This document shows, one piece after another, positions 17,600 through 28,318 of a DNA stretch of 64,000 nt. The stretch is from contig JAUSND010000019.1 of NCBI GenBank assembly GCA_030646295.1, forward strand, positions 186,001 through 250,000, in the 5' to 3' direction. Origin of the DNA: Moraxellaceae bacterium. Its GTDB lineage: Bacteria > Pseudomonadota > Gammaproteobacteria > Pseudomonadales > Moraxellaceae. A program made the position numbers and the translations under genes. Numbering within the stretch: the stretch's first letter is position 1; each line of letters begins with the position of its first letter. The notes beneath the pieces are model-generated. The model saw only the letters and a list, made by a program, of their open reading frames with translations, made no database searches and was not told the DNA's origin.

Positions 17600-20023
17600 T
17601 CATCCGGCGGACAGGGCCTCCTGATCGTTGCGGGGGCAACTGGACAGCTTGGCGATCAGTGCTGGCAGCATGAGCGGTTTGGACAGGTAGTCATCCATGC
17701 CGGCGGCGATGCATGCCGTACGGTGTTCGGGCAGGGCGTGTGCAGTAAGGGCGACGATCCACACTGGCTGATAATGCAGGTGTCTTTCCAGCGCCCTGAT
17801 GGCCCGGGTGGTGTCATAGCCATCCATTAGCGGCATTTCACAATCCATCAGGACCAGATCAAGCTGATTGTGGATGTCCCGGACAATATCCAGCGCTTCA
17901 ATGCCACTGCTGGCCATGCGGGGATGAATGCCAAGCTTGCGCAGCAGTCCGGAAATGATCATCTGGTTGATGGGGTTGTCTTCGACCACCAGCACGCGCA
18001 GTTCGCTAAAGGCAGGAAGGGCTGCCGGCGCCAGATCTGCACTGGCAATCGTGCCCAGGGCGAGTTCTGCTGCAATCGAGAAACGGAAGGTTGATCCTGC
18101 CCCCGGGGTGCTGACCGCAGAGATGGTGCCGCCCATCAGCGTGACCAGTTGCTTGCTGATGGTAAGGCCAAGTCCGGTTCCGCCGTATTCACGGGCAGTG
18201 GAGGAGTCTGCTTGCGTGAACCAGTCAAAAAGGCTGTCGATTTTTTCCGGATCTATGCCGATTCCGGTGTCGCTTATCTCAAACTCCAGTCCTGTTTTTC
18301 CATCAGGCAGGGCTCCTGTGTTGCGTACGTGAAGTTGCACGGATCCTTGTGCCGTAAACTTGATGGAGTTGCTGAGCAGATTGAGGATGACCTGACGCAA
18401 GCGGTTCTGGTCGCCTCGCAAACAGGCAGGAACGTCGGGATCAACAGAGCATTGCAGTGATAGCGATTTTTCCTGTGCACTCAGGCTGAATACCTGTATG
18501 CATTCATCCAGAAGTCCCTGCAGGTCAAAGTCGGCATATTCGAGCGTGATCTTGCCTGCCGTTATTTTTGAGTAATCCAGAATGTCGTTGATGACATGCA
18601 GGAGAGCGTGGCCGGACTTGTGCAGGGTGTCGACGTAGTTCTTCTGTGTGTTGTCGAGAGGCGTGTCCTGCAGCAACTGGGTGATGCCAAGCAGGGCATT
18701 CATCGGCGTGCGAATCTCATGGCTCATCTTGGCCAGGAACTCTGTCTTTGCCGCATTCTCTGCCTCAGCCAGCAAAATGGTTTTTTGCTGGATGTTCTGT
18801 TCCTGCTTGAGCGTATTGAGCCGGTTGGCCAGTGCGAGGGACAGCAGGACTTGCTGCAGGATAAACCCCATTTCCATGCCGTTCAGCGTTATCAGGAACG
18901 GCAGCCAGGGGGTAAGCCCCAGACTGTGGAGCGATAGTGCCATCCCCAGCAACAGCAACATGCTCCACGCAAAAAGGAACAGGCGTGCTTCACGCATGCC
19001 TTCATGCCAGCGTAGCAGGGCGTTGCCCGATATGATGCTGATAACGATGATGGCGACGACTGGCTGAAGCTGGTAGCCAATTGCCAGTGGCAGAAAGAAT
19101 TGTGCAAGCATGATTGTGCCGCTGGTAATGGCGGCGAACTTCAGTGCCATATCCGGCAGACGATGACGGCTGGGGCCAAGAAAATCCCTGGCAAACAAGG
19201 GACCTGCCGCCAGCATCATGAAAATGAAGAGAAGCTGGGCATGACCATTCCACTCGGGTTGATCGGGCCACAGACGAAACCCCATGCCCTCAAAGCAGAG
19301 CAGGTATGAAAAAGCTGCTGTGGCATACAGCACATAAAAGCGGTAGACCTTTTCGCGGACAGCCAGCCAGAGAAAGAGGTGATAAACCAGAATGCCGAAT
19401 GCAATGCCAAAGCCGGCACCATGCAGCCATTCTTCCAGTTCATGCTCGCCAATGAAGGTCTGCAGGGATGAGAGTTGCAGCGGGAGATTGAATGAGCTGC
19501 TACTGGACACGCGCAGAAAGTAGTCCTGTGTGGCTCCGGCCGGCAACGTTAGCGGAATGGTAAAGGCGCGCGTTGCGAGTGGTCGCATCCGGAAAGGGTT
19601 TTCATCGCCAAGCAGCAGGTAGCTGTTGGTACTGGCGCCGGGCACATGCAGTTCGATGTGGTCCAGAACCGGATTGTTGATGCGCAACAGCAGGGACTGC
19701 ATGATCCCTGACCGGTTGCTGATCCTGAAGTGGAACCAGCAGGCGCCACTCTGGCGACCAAAGGATATGGTCGAGTGAGGAAGTGCATGTAGTGTCTGTT
19801 GCCGGATGTCAGACAGGGTCAGCCTGCCATCCGTCTCGCAAGAGTAGCTGACAAAAGGCTCCAGCCTGGTGAGGCTGATGGGGCCGGTCAGTTCAAGCGC
19901 AGGAGGGGGTGAAGACGTCCCTGCGTGTGCCACCACTGACATGATGACCAGTATCAGGTGGAGACAGGCATGCTGGAGGTGGCGCAGACGTCCTGTCAGG
20001 CAAGGGAGCATGACGATGTTCAT
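17600..20023 (-). CDS. 7TMR-DISM hybrid sensor histidine kinase
   Basis: An 807-aa hybrid kinase. A signal-like N-terminus is followed by a periplasmic 7TMR-DISMED2 domain (about 45-190, with a carbohydrate-binding-like beta fold), seven membrane helices (about 203-400), a coiled coil, the HisKA box [13 protein letters not shown] (His435), the ATPase domain (DTGIGI near 585, [10 protein letters not shown] near 614-623) and a receiver domain with Asp727 in LVLMDCEMP. There is no HPt domain, so phosphate must pass to a separate HPt protein or stay within the kinase. The gene is monocistronic, between suhB and the small unknown gene. The ligand is unknown; the domain type is associated with soluble carbohydrate or similar signals. 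Confidence 0.9.
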   Translation of the reverse strand: MNIVMLPCLTGRLRHLQHACLHLILVIMSVVAHAGTSSPPPALELTGPISLTRLEPFVSYSCETDGRLTLSDIRQQTLHALPHSTISFGRQSGACWFHFRISNRSGIMQSLLLRINNPVLDHIELHVPGASTNSYLLLGDENPFRMRPLATRAFTIPLTLPAGATQDYFLRVSSSSSFNLPLQLSSLQTFIGEHELEEWLHGAGFGIAFGILVYHLFLWLAVREKVYRFYVLYATAAFSYLLCFEGMGFRLWPDQPEWNGHAQLLFIFMMLAAGPLFARDFLGPSRHRLPDMALKFAAITSGTIMLAQFFLPLAIGYQLQPVVAIIVISIISGNALLRWHEGMREARLFLFAWSMLLLLGMALSLHSLGLTPWLPFLITLNGMEMGFILQQVLLSLALANRLNTLKQEQNIQQKTILLAEAENAAKTEFLAKMSHEIRTPMNALLGITQLLQDTPLDNTQKNYVDTLHKSGHALLHVINDILDYSKITAGKITLEYADFDLQGLLDECIQVFSLSAQEKSLSLQCSVDPDVPACLRGDQNRLRQVILNLLSNSIKFTAQGSVQLHVRNTGALPDGKTGLEFEISDTGIGIDPEKIDSLFDWFTQADSSTAREYGGTGLGLTISKQLVTLMGGTISAVSTPGAGSTFRFSIAAELALGTIASADLAPAALPAFSELRVLVVEDNPINQMIISGLLRKLGIHPRMASSGIEALDIVRDIHNQLDLVLMDCEMPLMDGYDTTRAIRALERHLHYQPVWIVALTAHALPEHRTACIAAGMDDYLSKPLMLPALIAKLSSCPRNDQEALSAG

Positions 20024-20092
20024 TCCGTATGGGATTACCTGTGAGCATAACAGGCAATCCCTTTGCGGCAGACTCCCGGGGTGACGGGTGGC

Positions 20093-20908
20093 TTACTTGC
20101 GGAGACTGTCGTTAAGGTGGGGTGCCAGCGTGGTCAGCAGCGCCTTGAGCAGCTTTGGATTGCCGGCAATCACATTGCCGGAGTTCAGGTACTGGTGGCC
20201 ACCGGTGAAGTCACTGACCAGGCCGCCGGCTTCACGCACCAGAAGGTCGCCGGCCGCGATATCCCAGGGCTGCAGGCCGAACTCGAAGAAGCCATCAAGG
20301 CGACCGGCAGCAACATAGGCGAGGTCCAGGGAGGCGGCACCGGCACGGCGCATGCCGGCGGTGTGCTGTGCCACGTCCTTGAACATGCCCAGATAGTTGT
20401 CCATGTGCGGTTGCTGGTCCGGGCGGAAGGGAAAGCCGGTACCGATCAGGCCGCCTTCCAGCGTCTTGCGGGCGGTCACGCGCAGGCGGCGACCGTTCAT
20501 GGCCGCACCACGGCCGCGGCTGGCCGTGAACTCTTCACGTTTCATCGGGTCAAGCACGACACCGTGCTCGGTTACGCCCTTGTACTGCACGGCAATCGAG
20601 ACGGCGAACTGGGGAAAGCCGTGAATGAAGTTGGTGGTGCCATCGAGCGGGTCGATGATCCACAGCCAGTCAGCCCCTTCCTTGCGGCCCTCGATCAGAC
20701 CGGTTTCTTCACCGAGGAAGCCGTGATCAGGGTAGGTTTTCTGCAGGACATGGAGAATCGCCTTTTCGGCAGCCCGGTCGACCTTGGTGACATAGTCATT
20801 GAGTCCCTTGGACTCGACATCGACCAGATCCACTTTTTCGGCAGACTGGGAAATGATTTCACCGGCGGCACGGGCGGCGCGCAGCGCCATGTTCAGCATG
20901 GGTTGCAT
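20093..20908 (-). CDS. suhB: Inositol-1-monophosphatase SuhB
   Basis: A 271-aa Mg-dependent phosphatase that in enterobacteria also joins the ribosomal RNA antitermination complex with NusA. The family motifs are GEETGLIEG (metal ligands), WIIDPLDGTTNFIHGFP and the C-terminal PWDIAAGDLLVREAGG. I start it at ATG 20908 (MQPMLNMALRAARAAGE), the usual N-terminus. The longer frame up to 21472 overlaps trmJ on the other strand and is not credible. It is divergent from trmJ, as in Pseudomonas and E. coli. Confidence 0.95.
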   Translation of the reverse strand: MQPMLNMALRAARAAGEIISQSAEKVDLVDVESKGLNDYVTKVDRAAEKAILHVLQKTYPDHGFLGEETGLIEGRKEGADWLWIIDPLDGTTNFIHGFPQFAVSIAVQYKGVTEHGVVLDPMKREEFTASRGRGAAMNGRRLRVTARKTLEGGLIGTGFPFRPDQQPHMDNYLGMFKDVAQHTAGMRRAGAASLDLAYVAAGRLDGFFEFGLQPWDIAAGDLLVREAGGLVSDFTGGHQYLNSGNVIAGNPKLLKALLTTLAPHLNDSLRK

Positions 20909-21086
20909 GAGGGGACGACTCTTTAAAGAACGGGGGCGGCGCATTGTAGCCGTATTCGCCGGGCGGGGGGAGGACTCGCAAGGAAAAGTCTGCCGGATGG
21001 TCATGCCCGCATGTTTTGTCCGGAGAAAGACAGGCCGGCATTTGTTACCATGCCTGCCCGTTTTAGCGCCTGGGCCGGCCTCCTTC

Positions 21087-21863
21087 ATGTACAGCAATAT
21101 ACGGATTGTCCTCGTCAACACCACCCTGTCGGCTAACATCGGAGCCGCTGCCCGCGCCATGAAGACGATGGGGCTGAGTGACCTGTGTCTGGTTGAGCCC
21201 AAGCTGTTTCCCAGCGCGGAAGCAACGGCCCTGGCATCCGGGGCCTCGGATCTGCTGGCATCGGCACGCGTAGTGGCTACGATGGAGGAAGCAGTGGCCG
21301 ACTGCACGCTGGTGATCGGGACCAGTGCGCGTAGCCGCACCATCACCTGGCCCATGATGGACGCCCGCCAGGCGGGTGAGGCCTCACGGCTGGAGTCCGA
21401 GACCAGCAAGGTGGCGATTGTGTTCGGGCGCGAGGATCGGGGCCTGACCAATGAAGAGTTGCAGCGCTGCAACTACCACGTCTGCATTCCCACCGATGAT
21501 GTCTACGGGGTGCTCAATGTGGCGGCAGCAGTCCAGGTGATTGCCTATGAAATCCGCATGGCCCATCTTCTTCAGGCTGACGAGTCTGTAGCGGTGCCGG
21601 AGGAAAACCGCATGCCGGTACAGTTTATCCGCTGGGACAAGCCACTGGTGCCGCATGGTGACATGGAGCAGTTCTATGCGCATTTCGAACAGATGCTGGT
21701 CGATACCGGCTTTCTGGAGCAGGACAATCCCCGGCAGCTGCCGGCCCGGGCGCGGCGCCTTTTCGGGCGTATCCGTCTGGATCGTATCGAATACAATATG
21801 TGGCGCGGCATCTTTACGCGCCTGCAGGAAATGGCGACAGAATTGAAGAAGGCGAAATCCTGA
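21087..21863 (+). CDS. trmJ: tRNA (cytidine/uridine-2'-O-)-methyltransferase TrmJ
   Basis: A SPOUT-class methyltransferase that modifies position 32 of several tRNAs. The 258-aa product begins [25 protein letters not shown] and has the trefoil-knot motifs: [14 protein letters not shown] near 120-133 and [23 protein letters not shown] near 142-164. The C-terminal helical extension (about 185-258) is normal for TrmJ. ATG 21087 was chosen from the family N-terminus. It overlaps cysE by one base in a TGATG. Confidence 0.94.
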   Translation: MYSNIRIVLVNTTLSANIGAAARAMKTMGLSDLCLVEPKLFPSAEATALASGASDLLASARVVATMEEAVADCTLVIGTSARSRTITWPMMDARQAGEASRLESETSKVAIVFGREDRGLTNEELQRCNYHVCIPTDDVYGVLNVAAAVQVIAYEIRMAHLLQADESVAVPEENRMPVQFIRWDKPLVPHGDMEQFYAHFEQMLVDTGFLEQDNPRQLPARARRLFGRIRLDRIEYNMWRGIFTRLQEMATELKKAKS

Positions 21864-22639
21864 TGTTCGAACGGCTCCGTGAAGACATTGCCTCCGTGTT
21901 CAACCGTGATCCGGCGGCCCGCAACACGATGGAAGTGCTGATCAACTATCCCGGCATCCATGCCATGATTTTCCATCGCATGGCGCATGCCCTGTGGCTG
22001 GCCAACTGGAAGGGGCTGGCGCGCTGGCTGTCGTCTGTCTCACGCTTTCTGACCGGCATCGAGATACATCCGGGCGCACGCATCGGGCGGCGTTTTTTCA
22101 TTGATCATGGCATGGGTGTCGTGATTGGCGAGACGGCTGAAATCGGCGATGACGTCACCCTCTATCATGGCGTCACCCTGGGGGGGACCAGCTGGGACAA
22201 GGGCAAACGTCACCCGACGCTGGGCAATGGAGTGGTAGTGGGGGCGGGTGCCAAGGTCATCGGCCCCATCCTCATTGCAGAGGGAGCCAAGATCGGCTCC
22301 AACGCGGTGGTCACCAAGCCGGTGCCGGCCGGTGCCACAGCGGTTGGCAACCCCGCCCGCATTATCCATCCGCAGGAAGACTCGGCGGAAAAGGCGCGTC
22401 GTGATTTTGCCGAGCGCATAGGCTTTCAGGCCTACGGGGCCAGTCCGGACCTGCCAGACCCGGTGGTGACGGCCATCCGCCAGTTGCTCGACCATCTTCA
22501 GGCCTCTGACAAGCGCATGGACCGTATGTGCGAGGCCCTCCGGCGCATGGGGTCCGATTTTTGTGACCAGCGCCCGGATGCGCTGCGTGCTGAGGATCTT
22601 GAGGCCCTGCAGGATGATGACGGCCCTGTGGAAAAGTAG
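21863..22639 (+). CDS. cysE: Serine O-acetyltransferase
   Basis: CysE makes O-acetylserine, the direct precursor of cysteine. The 258-aa protein has the N-terminal helical domain ([20 protein letters not shown]), the left-handed beta-helix of hexapeptide repeats starting at [19 protein letters not shown], the catalytic loop [22 protein letters not shown], and [17 protein letters not shown]. Coupling to trmJ and location before the isc genes are conserved in gammaproteobacteria. Cysteine is the sulfur source for IscS. The acidic C-terminal tail ([15 protein letters not shown]) lacks the terminal Ile of E. coli CysE, which binds CysK. Confidence 0.95.
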   Translation: MFERLREDIASVFNRDPAARNTMEVLINYPGIHAMIFHRMAHALWLANWKGLARWLSSVSRFLTGIEIHPGARIGRRFFIDHGMGVVIGETAEIGDDVTLYHGVTLGGTSWDKGKRHPTLGNGVVVGAGAKVIGPILIAEGAKIGSNAVVTKPVPAGATAVGNPARIIHPQEDSAEKARRDFAERIGFQAYGASPDLPDPVVTAIRQLLDHLQASDKRMDRMCEALRRMGSDFCDQRPDALRAEDLEALQDDDGPVEK

Positions 22640-22701
22640 TTCCTGAGGCTGGCTTCAGGGGGCGCGAGTCTCTACAATATCCGACGATTTTAGTGGGCTA
22701 A

Positions 22702-22734
22702 ATAGTTGACTGATTTAGTAGGAATTGTCAGACT
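22702..22734 (+). promoter_or_regulatory. isc promoter with a type 1 IscR site
   Basis: A -35 TTGACT (22706-22711) and a -10-like CAGACT (22729-22734) are 17 bases apart. They overlap a sequence close to the type 1 IscR consensus: ATAGTTGACT followed by GATTTAGTAGG (22702-22722). This arrangement matches autorepression of iscR by [2Fe-2S]-IscR. Confidence 0.75.
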
Positions 22735-22772
22735 GAAGCCATCAAACTGAACCCTCAGCGGGGATGAGAGTC

Positions 22773-23252
22773 ATGCGCCTGACCACCAAGGGACGTTATG
22801 CCGTGACGGCAATGCTGGATCTGGCCCTGAATGCACAGCAGGGGCCGGTCAGTCTGGCAGACATTTCAGAGCGCCAGTCCATCTCGGTGTCTTACCTGGA
22901 GCAGCTGTTTGCCAAGTTGCGCAAGGGTGGGCTGGTTGCCAGCATGCGCGGCCCCGGTGGCGGTTACCAGTTGGCCCGTGGCAGTCACGAGATCTATGTG
23001 GCGGAAATCATCGACGCAGTGGATGAGCGGGTGGATGCCACGCGCTGTGGCGGTCAGGGCGATTGCCAGCAGGGCGTCACCTGCCTGACGCATGAACTGT
23101 GGAGTGATCTCAGCAATCAGCTGCATGCCTTCCTTGAGTCCATCAACCTGCAGGAACTGGTGGATCGCCGCGAGGTCCGTGTAGTGGCGCTGCGTCAGAG
23201 TCAGCTGCAGCGCACCCGGCAGGAAAATGCAGGCATCACGACAACGAATTGA
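22773..23252 (+). CDS. iscR: Fe-S cluster-sensing regulator IscR
   Basis: Rrf2-family transcription factor that represses the isc operon when it carries a [2Fe-2S] cluster. The 159-aa product starts [19 protein letters not shown], has the winged helix (about 10-65, with [16 protein letters not shown]), and the cluster ligands Cys92, Cys98, Cys104 and His107 all at the positions known from E. coli. A GTG/ATG nine bases upstream (22764) is less likely. The IscR-type site upstream makes autoregulation very likely. Confidence 0.96.
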   Translation: MRLTTKGRYAVTAMLDLALNAQQGPVSLADISERQSISVSYLEQLFAKLRKGGLVASMRGPGGGYQLARGSHEIYVAEIIDAVDERVDATRCGGQGDCQQGVTCLTHELWSDLSNQLHAFLESINLQELVDRREVRVVALRQSQLQRTRQENAGITTTN

Positions 23253-23293
23253 ATGTGGCTTGGTATATCCCAGCCAAGAGCCAGGTGAAGCAA

Positions 23294-24511
23294 ATGAAAC
23301 GACCGATCTATCTGGATTATTCCGCCACAACGCCGGCTGATCCGCGCGTTGCCGAAAAAATGATGGCGTGCCTGACGCCGGAAGGTAATTTCGGTAATCC
23401 GGCCTCGCGCTCGCATGTGTATGGCTGGCATGCCGAAGAGGCCGTGGAAACGGCTCGTCGCCAGGTGGCAGATCTGGTCAATGCCGATCCGCGCGAGATT
23501 GTCTGGACGTCTGGCGCCACCGAGTCTGATAACCTGGCCATCAAGGGCGCAGCCCATTTCTATCAGGGCAAGGGCAAGCACATTGTCACCTCGAAGATCG
23601 AGCACAAGGCAGTTCTGGATACCTGCCGCCAGCTGGAGCGCGAAGGCTTCGAAGTGACCTATCTCGATCCGGAACAAGGCTCTGGCCTGATTCGTCCGGA
23701 GGCTGTGGCCGCGGCCCTGCGCGATGACACGATCCTGGTCTCGCTCATGCACGTGAACAATGAAATCGGCACGATTACCGATATTGCAGCGATTGGCGAG
23801 ATCACCCGTGCCCGCGGCATCCTGTTTCATGTCGACGCTGCCCAGAGCACCGGCAAGGTTGATATTGATCTGGAAAATACCAAGGTCGACCTGATGAGTT
23901 TCTCTGCCCACAAGACCTATGGCCCCAAGGGCATTGGTGCGCTCTACGTGCAGCGCAAGCCGCGTGTGCGTCTGGAAGCGCAGATGCATGGTGGTGGGCA
24001 TGAGCGCGGTTTCCGCTCCGGCACGCTGGCCACGCACCAGATTGTTGGCATGGGTGAGGCCTTCCGCATTGCGAAGGAAGAAATGCATGTCGAGAACGAG
24101 CGTCTGCTGGCGTTGCGTGACCGTCTGTGGAAGGGGCTCGAAGGTCTTGAGCAGGTATTCGTGAATGGCGATTTTGATGCCCGTGTGCCGCACAACCTTA
24201 ATGTCAGCTTTAACTTTGTCGAGGGCGAGTCGCTGATCATGGCGCTCAAGGATCTGGCGGTATCGTCAGGTTCTGCCTGTACCTCGGCCAGTCTCGAGCC
24301 GTCCTATGTCCTGCGTGCCCTTGGCCTGAACGATGAAATGGCGCACAGCTCCATACGCTTCAGCATCGGCCGCTTTACGACCGAGGCGGATATTGATCAT
24401 GTGATCGGCCACGCCAGCCAGGCAGTCAATCGTCTGCGCGAGCTGTCCCCGCTGTGGGACATGTACAAGGACGGCGTTGATCTGAATACCGTGGAGTGGG
24501 TGGCGCACTGA
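23294..24511 (+). CDS. iscS: Cysteine desulfurase IscS
   Basis: PLP enzyme that takes sulfur from cysteine for Fe-S clusters and for tRNA thio-modifications. The 405-aa product begins [23 protein letters not shown] as in other IscS. The PLP lysine is in [12 protein letters not shown]. The sulfur-carrying Cys is in the mobile loop [17 protein letters not shown], and GFRSGTL binds substrate. AGGTGA lies 7 bases before the ATG at 23294. A longer frame from 23249 is not needed. Confidence 0.97.
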   Translation: MKRPIYLDYSATTPADPRVAEKMMACLTPEGNFGNPASRSHVYGWHAEEAVETARRQVADLVNADPREIVWTSGATESDNLAIKGAAHFYQGKGKHIVTSKIEHKAVLDTCRQLEREGFEVTYLDPEQGSGLIRPEAVAAALRDDTILVSLMHVNNEIGTITDIAAIGEITRARGILFHVDAAQSTGKVDIDLENTKVDLMSFSAHKTYGPKGIGALYVQRKPRVRLEAQMHGGGHERGFRSGTLATHQIVGMGEAFRIAKEEMHVENERLLALRDRLWKGLEGLEQVFVNGDFDARVPHNLNVSFNFVEGESLIMALKDLAVSSGSACTSASLEPSYVLRALGLNDEMAHSSIRFSIGRFTTEADIDHVIGHASQAVNRLRELSPLWDMYKDGVDLNTVEWVAH

Positions 24512-24553
24512 CGCGTCCCTGCCTTACGTCACGAATTCCGGAGGTGAGTGGAA

Positions 24554-24937
24554 ATGGCTTACAGCGAAAAGGTTATTGATCACTACGAGAATCCCCGCAA
24601 TGTGGGCAAGCTCGACAAGAATGATGCGAGCGTCGGTACCGGCATGGTCGGTGCGCCAGCCTGTGGTGACGTCATGCAGCTGCAGATCAAGGTCAGTGAT
24701 GACGGCATCATTCAGGATGCGCGCTTCAAGACCTATGGCTGTGGCTCGGCCATTGCCTCCAGTTCACTCGTTACCGAGTGGGTGAAGGGCAAGTCACTGG
24801 ACGAGGCCATGGGCATCAGGAATACCCAGATTGCCGAAGAACTGGCGTTGCCTCCAGTGAAGATTCACTGCTCCGTGCTGGCAGAGGATGCCATCAAGGC
24901 CGCCGTTGCCGACTACCGCAAGAAGCACGAGGTCTGA
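24554..24937 (+). CDS. iscU: Fe-S cluster scaffold IscU
   Basis: IscU is the scaffold on which [2Fe-2S] clusters are built from IscS sulfur. The 127-aa protein keeps Cys37, Asp39, Cys63 and Cys106, and the LPPVK motif (99-103), which HscA recognises. ATG 24554 is preceded by GAGGTGAGTGGAA. It lies 42 bp after iscS and one base before iscA. Confidence 0.97.
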   Translation: MAYSEKVIDHYENPRNVGKLDKNDASVGTGMVGAPACGDVMQLQIKVSDDGIIQDARFKTYGCGSAIASSSLVTEWVKGKSLDEAMGIRNTQIAEELALPPVKIHCSVLAEDAIKAAVADYRKKHEV

Positions 24938-24938
24938 C

Positions 24939-25262
24939 ATGGCCATTACCCTTTCCGAGGCAGCCGCACAGCATGTCAGCGACTTCCTGGCCAATCGAGG
25001 CAAGGGCATGGGCATCCGGGTCGGTGTGAAAACGTCCGGGTGCTCCGGTCTGGCGTATGTGCTGGAGTTTGTCGATGACGTGGAGCCAGAGGATCAGGTG
25101 TTTACGTCGCATGGCGTTAATGTGATTGTTGATCCGAAGAGCCTGGCGTATCTGGATGGCACCGAGATGGATTTCGTGAAGGAAGGCCTCAATGAGGGCT
25201 TCAAGTTCACGAATCCCAACCAGAAAGGCGAGTGCGGCTGCGGCGAATCCTTCACCGTGTAA
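24939..25262 (+). CDS. iscA: A-type Fe-S carrier IscA
   Basis: IscA accepts iron or Fe-S clusters from IscU and passes them on. In 107 aa it has the three family cysteines: Cys35 (SGCSG), Cys99 and Cys101 (CGC). The gene starts one base after the iscU stop. Confidence 0.96.
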   Translation: MAITLSEAAAQHVSDFLANRGKGMGIRVGVKTSGCSGLAYVLEFVDDVEPEDQVFTSHGVNVIVDPKSLAYLDGTEMDFVKEGLNEGFKFTNPNQKGECGCGESFTV

Positions 25263-25397
25263 GTACTGCGCTGAGCAGTTGATTGCCTGATGTAGACTTC
25301 GTGTCTCAGCCGCCTCCGCGTCTTGCGGCCCACACTGACCATGTTTCATCAGGGCCGGTGTTGGCGGGAAAACCGTATTTGAGTCGCCGAGAGCACT

Positions 25398-25937
25398 GTG
25401 TCCTCCATCACTGACTACTTCCTCCTGTTTGATATCCCTCGCAGCTACGATATTGATCTCGTGGCACTGCAGCCGCGCTATCGTGAATTGCAGCGCCAGT
25501 TTCATCCTGACCGCTTTGCCGCCGAGGCGGCCGATGTGCAGCGTGTGGCAGTGCAGCGGGCGGCGGATATCAACGCAGGCTTCACGGTGCTGAAGGATCC
25601 CGTGCAGCGCGCGCGGCATTTGCTGGAGCTGGAAGGGCATCCGTTGAATATTGAATCGACAACGGTGTCCGATACTGACTTCCTGACGGCACAGATGGAG
25701 TTGCGTGAGCAACTGGAAGAAGCGGAGACGCAGGAGCAAATGGCGGCGTTGCGCGTCGAGGCAGAGGACTGGCTGGATAATCTGGGTCGCGAGTTTGCAA
25801 TCGATCAGCGGGAGGCTGACTGGGCCGAGGCAGCAGATACGGTTCGCAAGATGCAGTTCATGAGCCGGTTTATCGAAGAAGTCCGGCAGCAGGAAGCCCG
25901 GCTTGAAGATGATGACTATGACGAGGATCTCGACTGA
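25398..25937 (+). CDS. hscB: Co-chaperone HscB
   Basis: J-protein partner of HscA that brings IscU and stimulates the HscA ATPase. The 179-aa protein starts with GTG and has the J-domain HPD (HPDRF near 38-42) in the N-terminal part and a three-helix IscU-binding domain (about 90-170). A 135-bp gap separates it from iscA. No hairpin with a U run is seen in that gap, so the operon probably continues. Confidence 0.95.
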   Translation: MSSITDYFLLFDIPRSYDIDLVALQPRYRELQRQFHPDRFAAEAADVQRVAVQRAADINAGFTVLKDPVQRARHLLELEGHPLNIESTTVSDTDFLTAQMELREQLEEAETQEQMAALRVEAEDWLDNLGREFAIDQREADWAEAADTVRKMQFMSRFIEEVRQQEARLEDDDYDEDLD

Positions 25938-27799
25938 TGGCGCTGCTTCAGATAGCTGAACCGGGTCAAAGCACGGCCCCTCACCAGCGTCGCCTGGCGG
26001 TCGGTATTGATCTGGGGACCACCAACTCGCTGGTGGCCACCGTGCAGAGCGGCAAAGCCAGAACCATTCCGGATGCCGACGGCCGTCATTTGCTCCCTTC
26101 GGTGGTGCGTTATTTCCAGGACGGTGAACGTCGCGTTGGTCATGAGGCCAAGTCGGCAGCGTCCAGCGACCCCCTCAATACGATTGCTTCCGTCAAGCGG
26201 CTGATGGGCCGTGGTCTGGCAGATGTGAAACGTCTGGCCGGCGAGTTGCCTTACCGGTTTGCCGGTGGCGACACGGGCATGCCGTATCTGCTGACGGCAG
26301 CGGGTCACAAAAGTCCGGTGCAGGTTTCGGCCGATATCCTCTCCGTCCTGAAGGCGCGCGCCGAGGCGGTGCTTGGCGGGGATCTGACGGGCGCGGTGAT
26401 TACCGTGCCGGCCTATTTTGATGACGCACAGCGACAGGCCACCAAGGATGCTGCGCAACTGGCGGGGCTCAAGTTGCTGCGTCTGCTGAATGAGCCGACC
26501 GCAGCAGCAGTCGCCTATGGCCTCGACAAGGGGGCGGAGGGCGTTCACGCCATTTATGACCTCGGCGGCGGCACGTTTGATATTTCCGTCTTGCGCTTGC
26601 ACAAGGGTGTGTTCGAGGTGCTTGCCACGGGTGGGGACTCTGCGCTGGGCGGAGATGACTTCGACCATGCCATTGCCCGCTGGGTGCTTGAGCAGGCGGG
26701 CGAGACGCATCCTGATGTCGGCATGTTGCGCGGATTGCTTGACTCGGCCTGTGCCGCCAAGGAACTCCTGACGGATGCCACGACAGCAACGATCTTGTTT
26801 GCCGGCAAGACATTTGAGCTGGATCGTGTCCGGTTTGATGCGCTGGTGCAGCCAATGGTCGAGCGCACGCTCAAGGCATGCCGCAGGGCCCTGCGTGATG
26901 CCGGGGTTGCAACCTCCGATGTGCAGGAAGTGGTCATGGTTGGTGGTTCCACCCGTGTACCCCAGGTGCGTGTCGCTGTTGGTGAGTTTTTCGGGCGCGC
27001 GCCACTGACCGATATTGATCCAGACAAGGTAGTGGCTGTGGGCGCAGCCATCCAGGCCGATGTGCTGGCAGGCAACAAGCCGGAAACCGACATGTTACTG
27101 CTGGATGTAATCCCGCTCTCACTGGGTCTGGAAACCATGGGCGGCCTGGTAGAGAAAATCATTCCGCGCAACACCACATTACCGGTCACGCGGGCCCAGG
27201 AATTCACCACCTTCAAGGATGGCCAGACCGCCATCGGCATACATGTCCTGCAGGGCGAGCGTGAGCTGGTAAGTGACTGTCGTTCGCTGGCCCGCTTTGA
27301 GTTGCGCGGCATTCCGCCCATGGTGGCTGGTGCTGCGCGCATCCGTATCACCTTTCAGGTGGATGCTGACGGCCTGCTCAATGTGGGTGCGGAAGAAACC
27401 ACCTCGGGGGTGAAAAGCGAGATCATGGTCAAGCCCTCTTATGGACTGGCCGATGATGAAATTGCCCGCATGCTGAAGGAGTCTTTCCAGCAGGCGGAAT
27501 CAGACAAGGCGGCACGTGCCCTGGCTGAAGAGAAAGTGGAGGGCGAGCGTCTTCTGTTGGCGCTGGAGGCTGCGCTGGCAGAAGACGGCGATGCCCTGCT
27601 TGATGCCGATGAGCACGAGCAGATTGATGCAGCCATGCAGGAGTTGCGTGAAGCCATGGCTGCAGCGGATGTGATGCCGATTCGTGCCTGCGTGAAAGCA
27701 CTGAATGCGGCCAGTGAGCCTTATGCGGCGCGGCGCATGAATGCCGGTGTGCAGCAGGCACTTGCCGGCCGGCGTCTGGATGAAATTGCAGGAGAGTAA
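25937..27799 (+). CDS. hscA: Hsp70-type chaperone HscA
   Basis: HscA releases clusters from IscU in an ATP-dependent cycle. The 620-aa protein has the nucleotide-binding domain motifs [13 protein letters not shown] near 22-34, [14 protein letters not shown] near 197-210 and [11 protein letters not shown] near 330-340, then the substrate domain (about 390-500) and the helical lid. It starts at the TGATG overlap with hscB and has the usual HscA length, slightly shorter than DnaK (638). Confidence 0.96.
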   Translation: MALLQIAEPGQSTAPHQRRLAVGIDLGTTNSLVATVQSGKARTIPDADGRHLLPSVVRYFQDGERRVGHEAKSAASSDPLNTIASVKRLMGRGLADVKRLAGELPYRFAGGDTGMPYLLTAAGHKSPVQVSADILSVLKARAEAVLGGDLTGAVITVPAYFDDAQRQATKDAAQLAGLKLLRLLNEPTAAAVAYGLDKGAEGVHAIYDLGGGTFDISVLRLHKGVFEVLATGGDSALGGDDFDHAIARWVLEQAGETHPDVGMLRGLLDSACAAKELLTDATTATILFAGKTFELDRVRFDALVQPMVERTLKACRRALRDAGVATSDVQEVVMVGGSTRVPQVRVAVGEFFGRAPLTDIDPDKVVAVGAAIQADVLAGNKPETDMLLLDVIPLSLGLETMGGLVEKIIPRNTTLPVTRAQEFTTFKDGQTAIGIHVLQGERELVSDCRSLARFELRGIPPMVAGAARIRITFQVDADGLLNVGAEETTSGVKSEIMVKPSYGLADDEIARMLKESFQQAESDKAARALAEEKVEGERLLLALEAALAEDGDALLDADEHEQIDAAMQELREAMAAADVMPIRACVKALNAASEPYAARRMNAGVQQALAGRRLDEIAGE

Positions 27800-27804
27800 G
27801 ACCC

Positions 27805-28143
27805 ATGCCACAAATCGTGTTCTTGCCGCATCACGACATTTGCCCTGAGGGCGCCGTGATCGAGGCTGAAAAAGGTGAGTCCATCTGTGCGGCCGCCTTG
27901 CGCCATGGCATCAAGATCGAGCATGCCTGTGAAATGTCCTGCGCCTGCACGACCTGTCATGTGGTGGTGCGGGAGGGGGTGGATTCGCTGAACGAGATGG
28001 ATGATCTCGAGGCGGACATGCTGGACAAGGCCTGGGGTCTGGAGCCGGATTCGCGCCTGTCATGTCAGGCCCTGGTTGATGATGAGGATCTTGTGGTCGA
28101 GATACCCAGGTATACGATCAATCACGCATCCGAGAAGCATTGA
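27805..28143 (+). CDS. fdx: Isc [2Fe-2S] ferredoxin
   Basis: Adrenodoxin-type ferredoxin that supplies electrons during cluster assembly. The 112-aa protein has the three-Cys loop CEMSCACTTC (near 42-51) and the fourth Cys at residue 87 (LSCQALV), binding a single 2Fe-2S cluster. It is 5 bp after hscA. The next gene downstream, an outer-membrane protein, has its own promoter. Confidence 0.96.
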   Translation: MPQIVFLPHHDICPEGAVIEAEKGESICAAALRHGIKIEHACEMSCACTTCHVVVREGVDSLNEMDDLEADMLDKAWGLEPDSRLSCQALVDDEDLVVEIPRYTINHASEKH

Positions 28144-28250
28144 GCAAGTCCTGGGCGAGTGCTTTGCCTTGAGCACCATGGCTGGTTGAATGGCCAGTAG
28201 TACCCGGCAGGTATCTGCCCCGATGACTGGATCTGGCGGCCGCCAGTTGC

Positions 28251-28279
28251 TTGGATTATTTGTGGAAATAGGCTAGATA
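28251..28279 (+). promoter_or_regulatory. Promoter of the outer-membrane protein gene
   Basis: TTGGAT (28251-28256) and TAGATA (28274-28279) are separated by exactly 17 bp and lie 39 bp upstream of the start codon. The match to a sigma-70 promoter is good. Confidence 0.65.
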
Positions 28280-28318
28280 CTGTTGGTGGGAAGTAAGCCA
28301 ATACAAAAGGGGATTGTT

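Noticed and set aside
20909-21472. N-terminal extension of suhB to 21472
   Set aside because: It would overlap trmJ on the other strand, has no homologous N-terminus and no ribosome site. The family start is at 20908.
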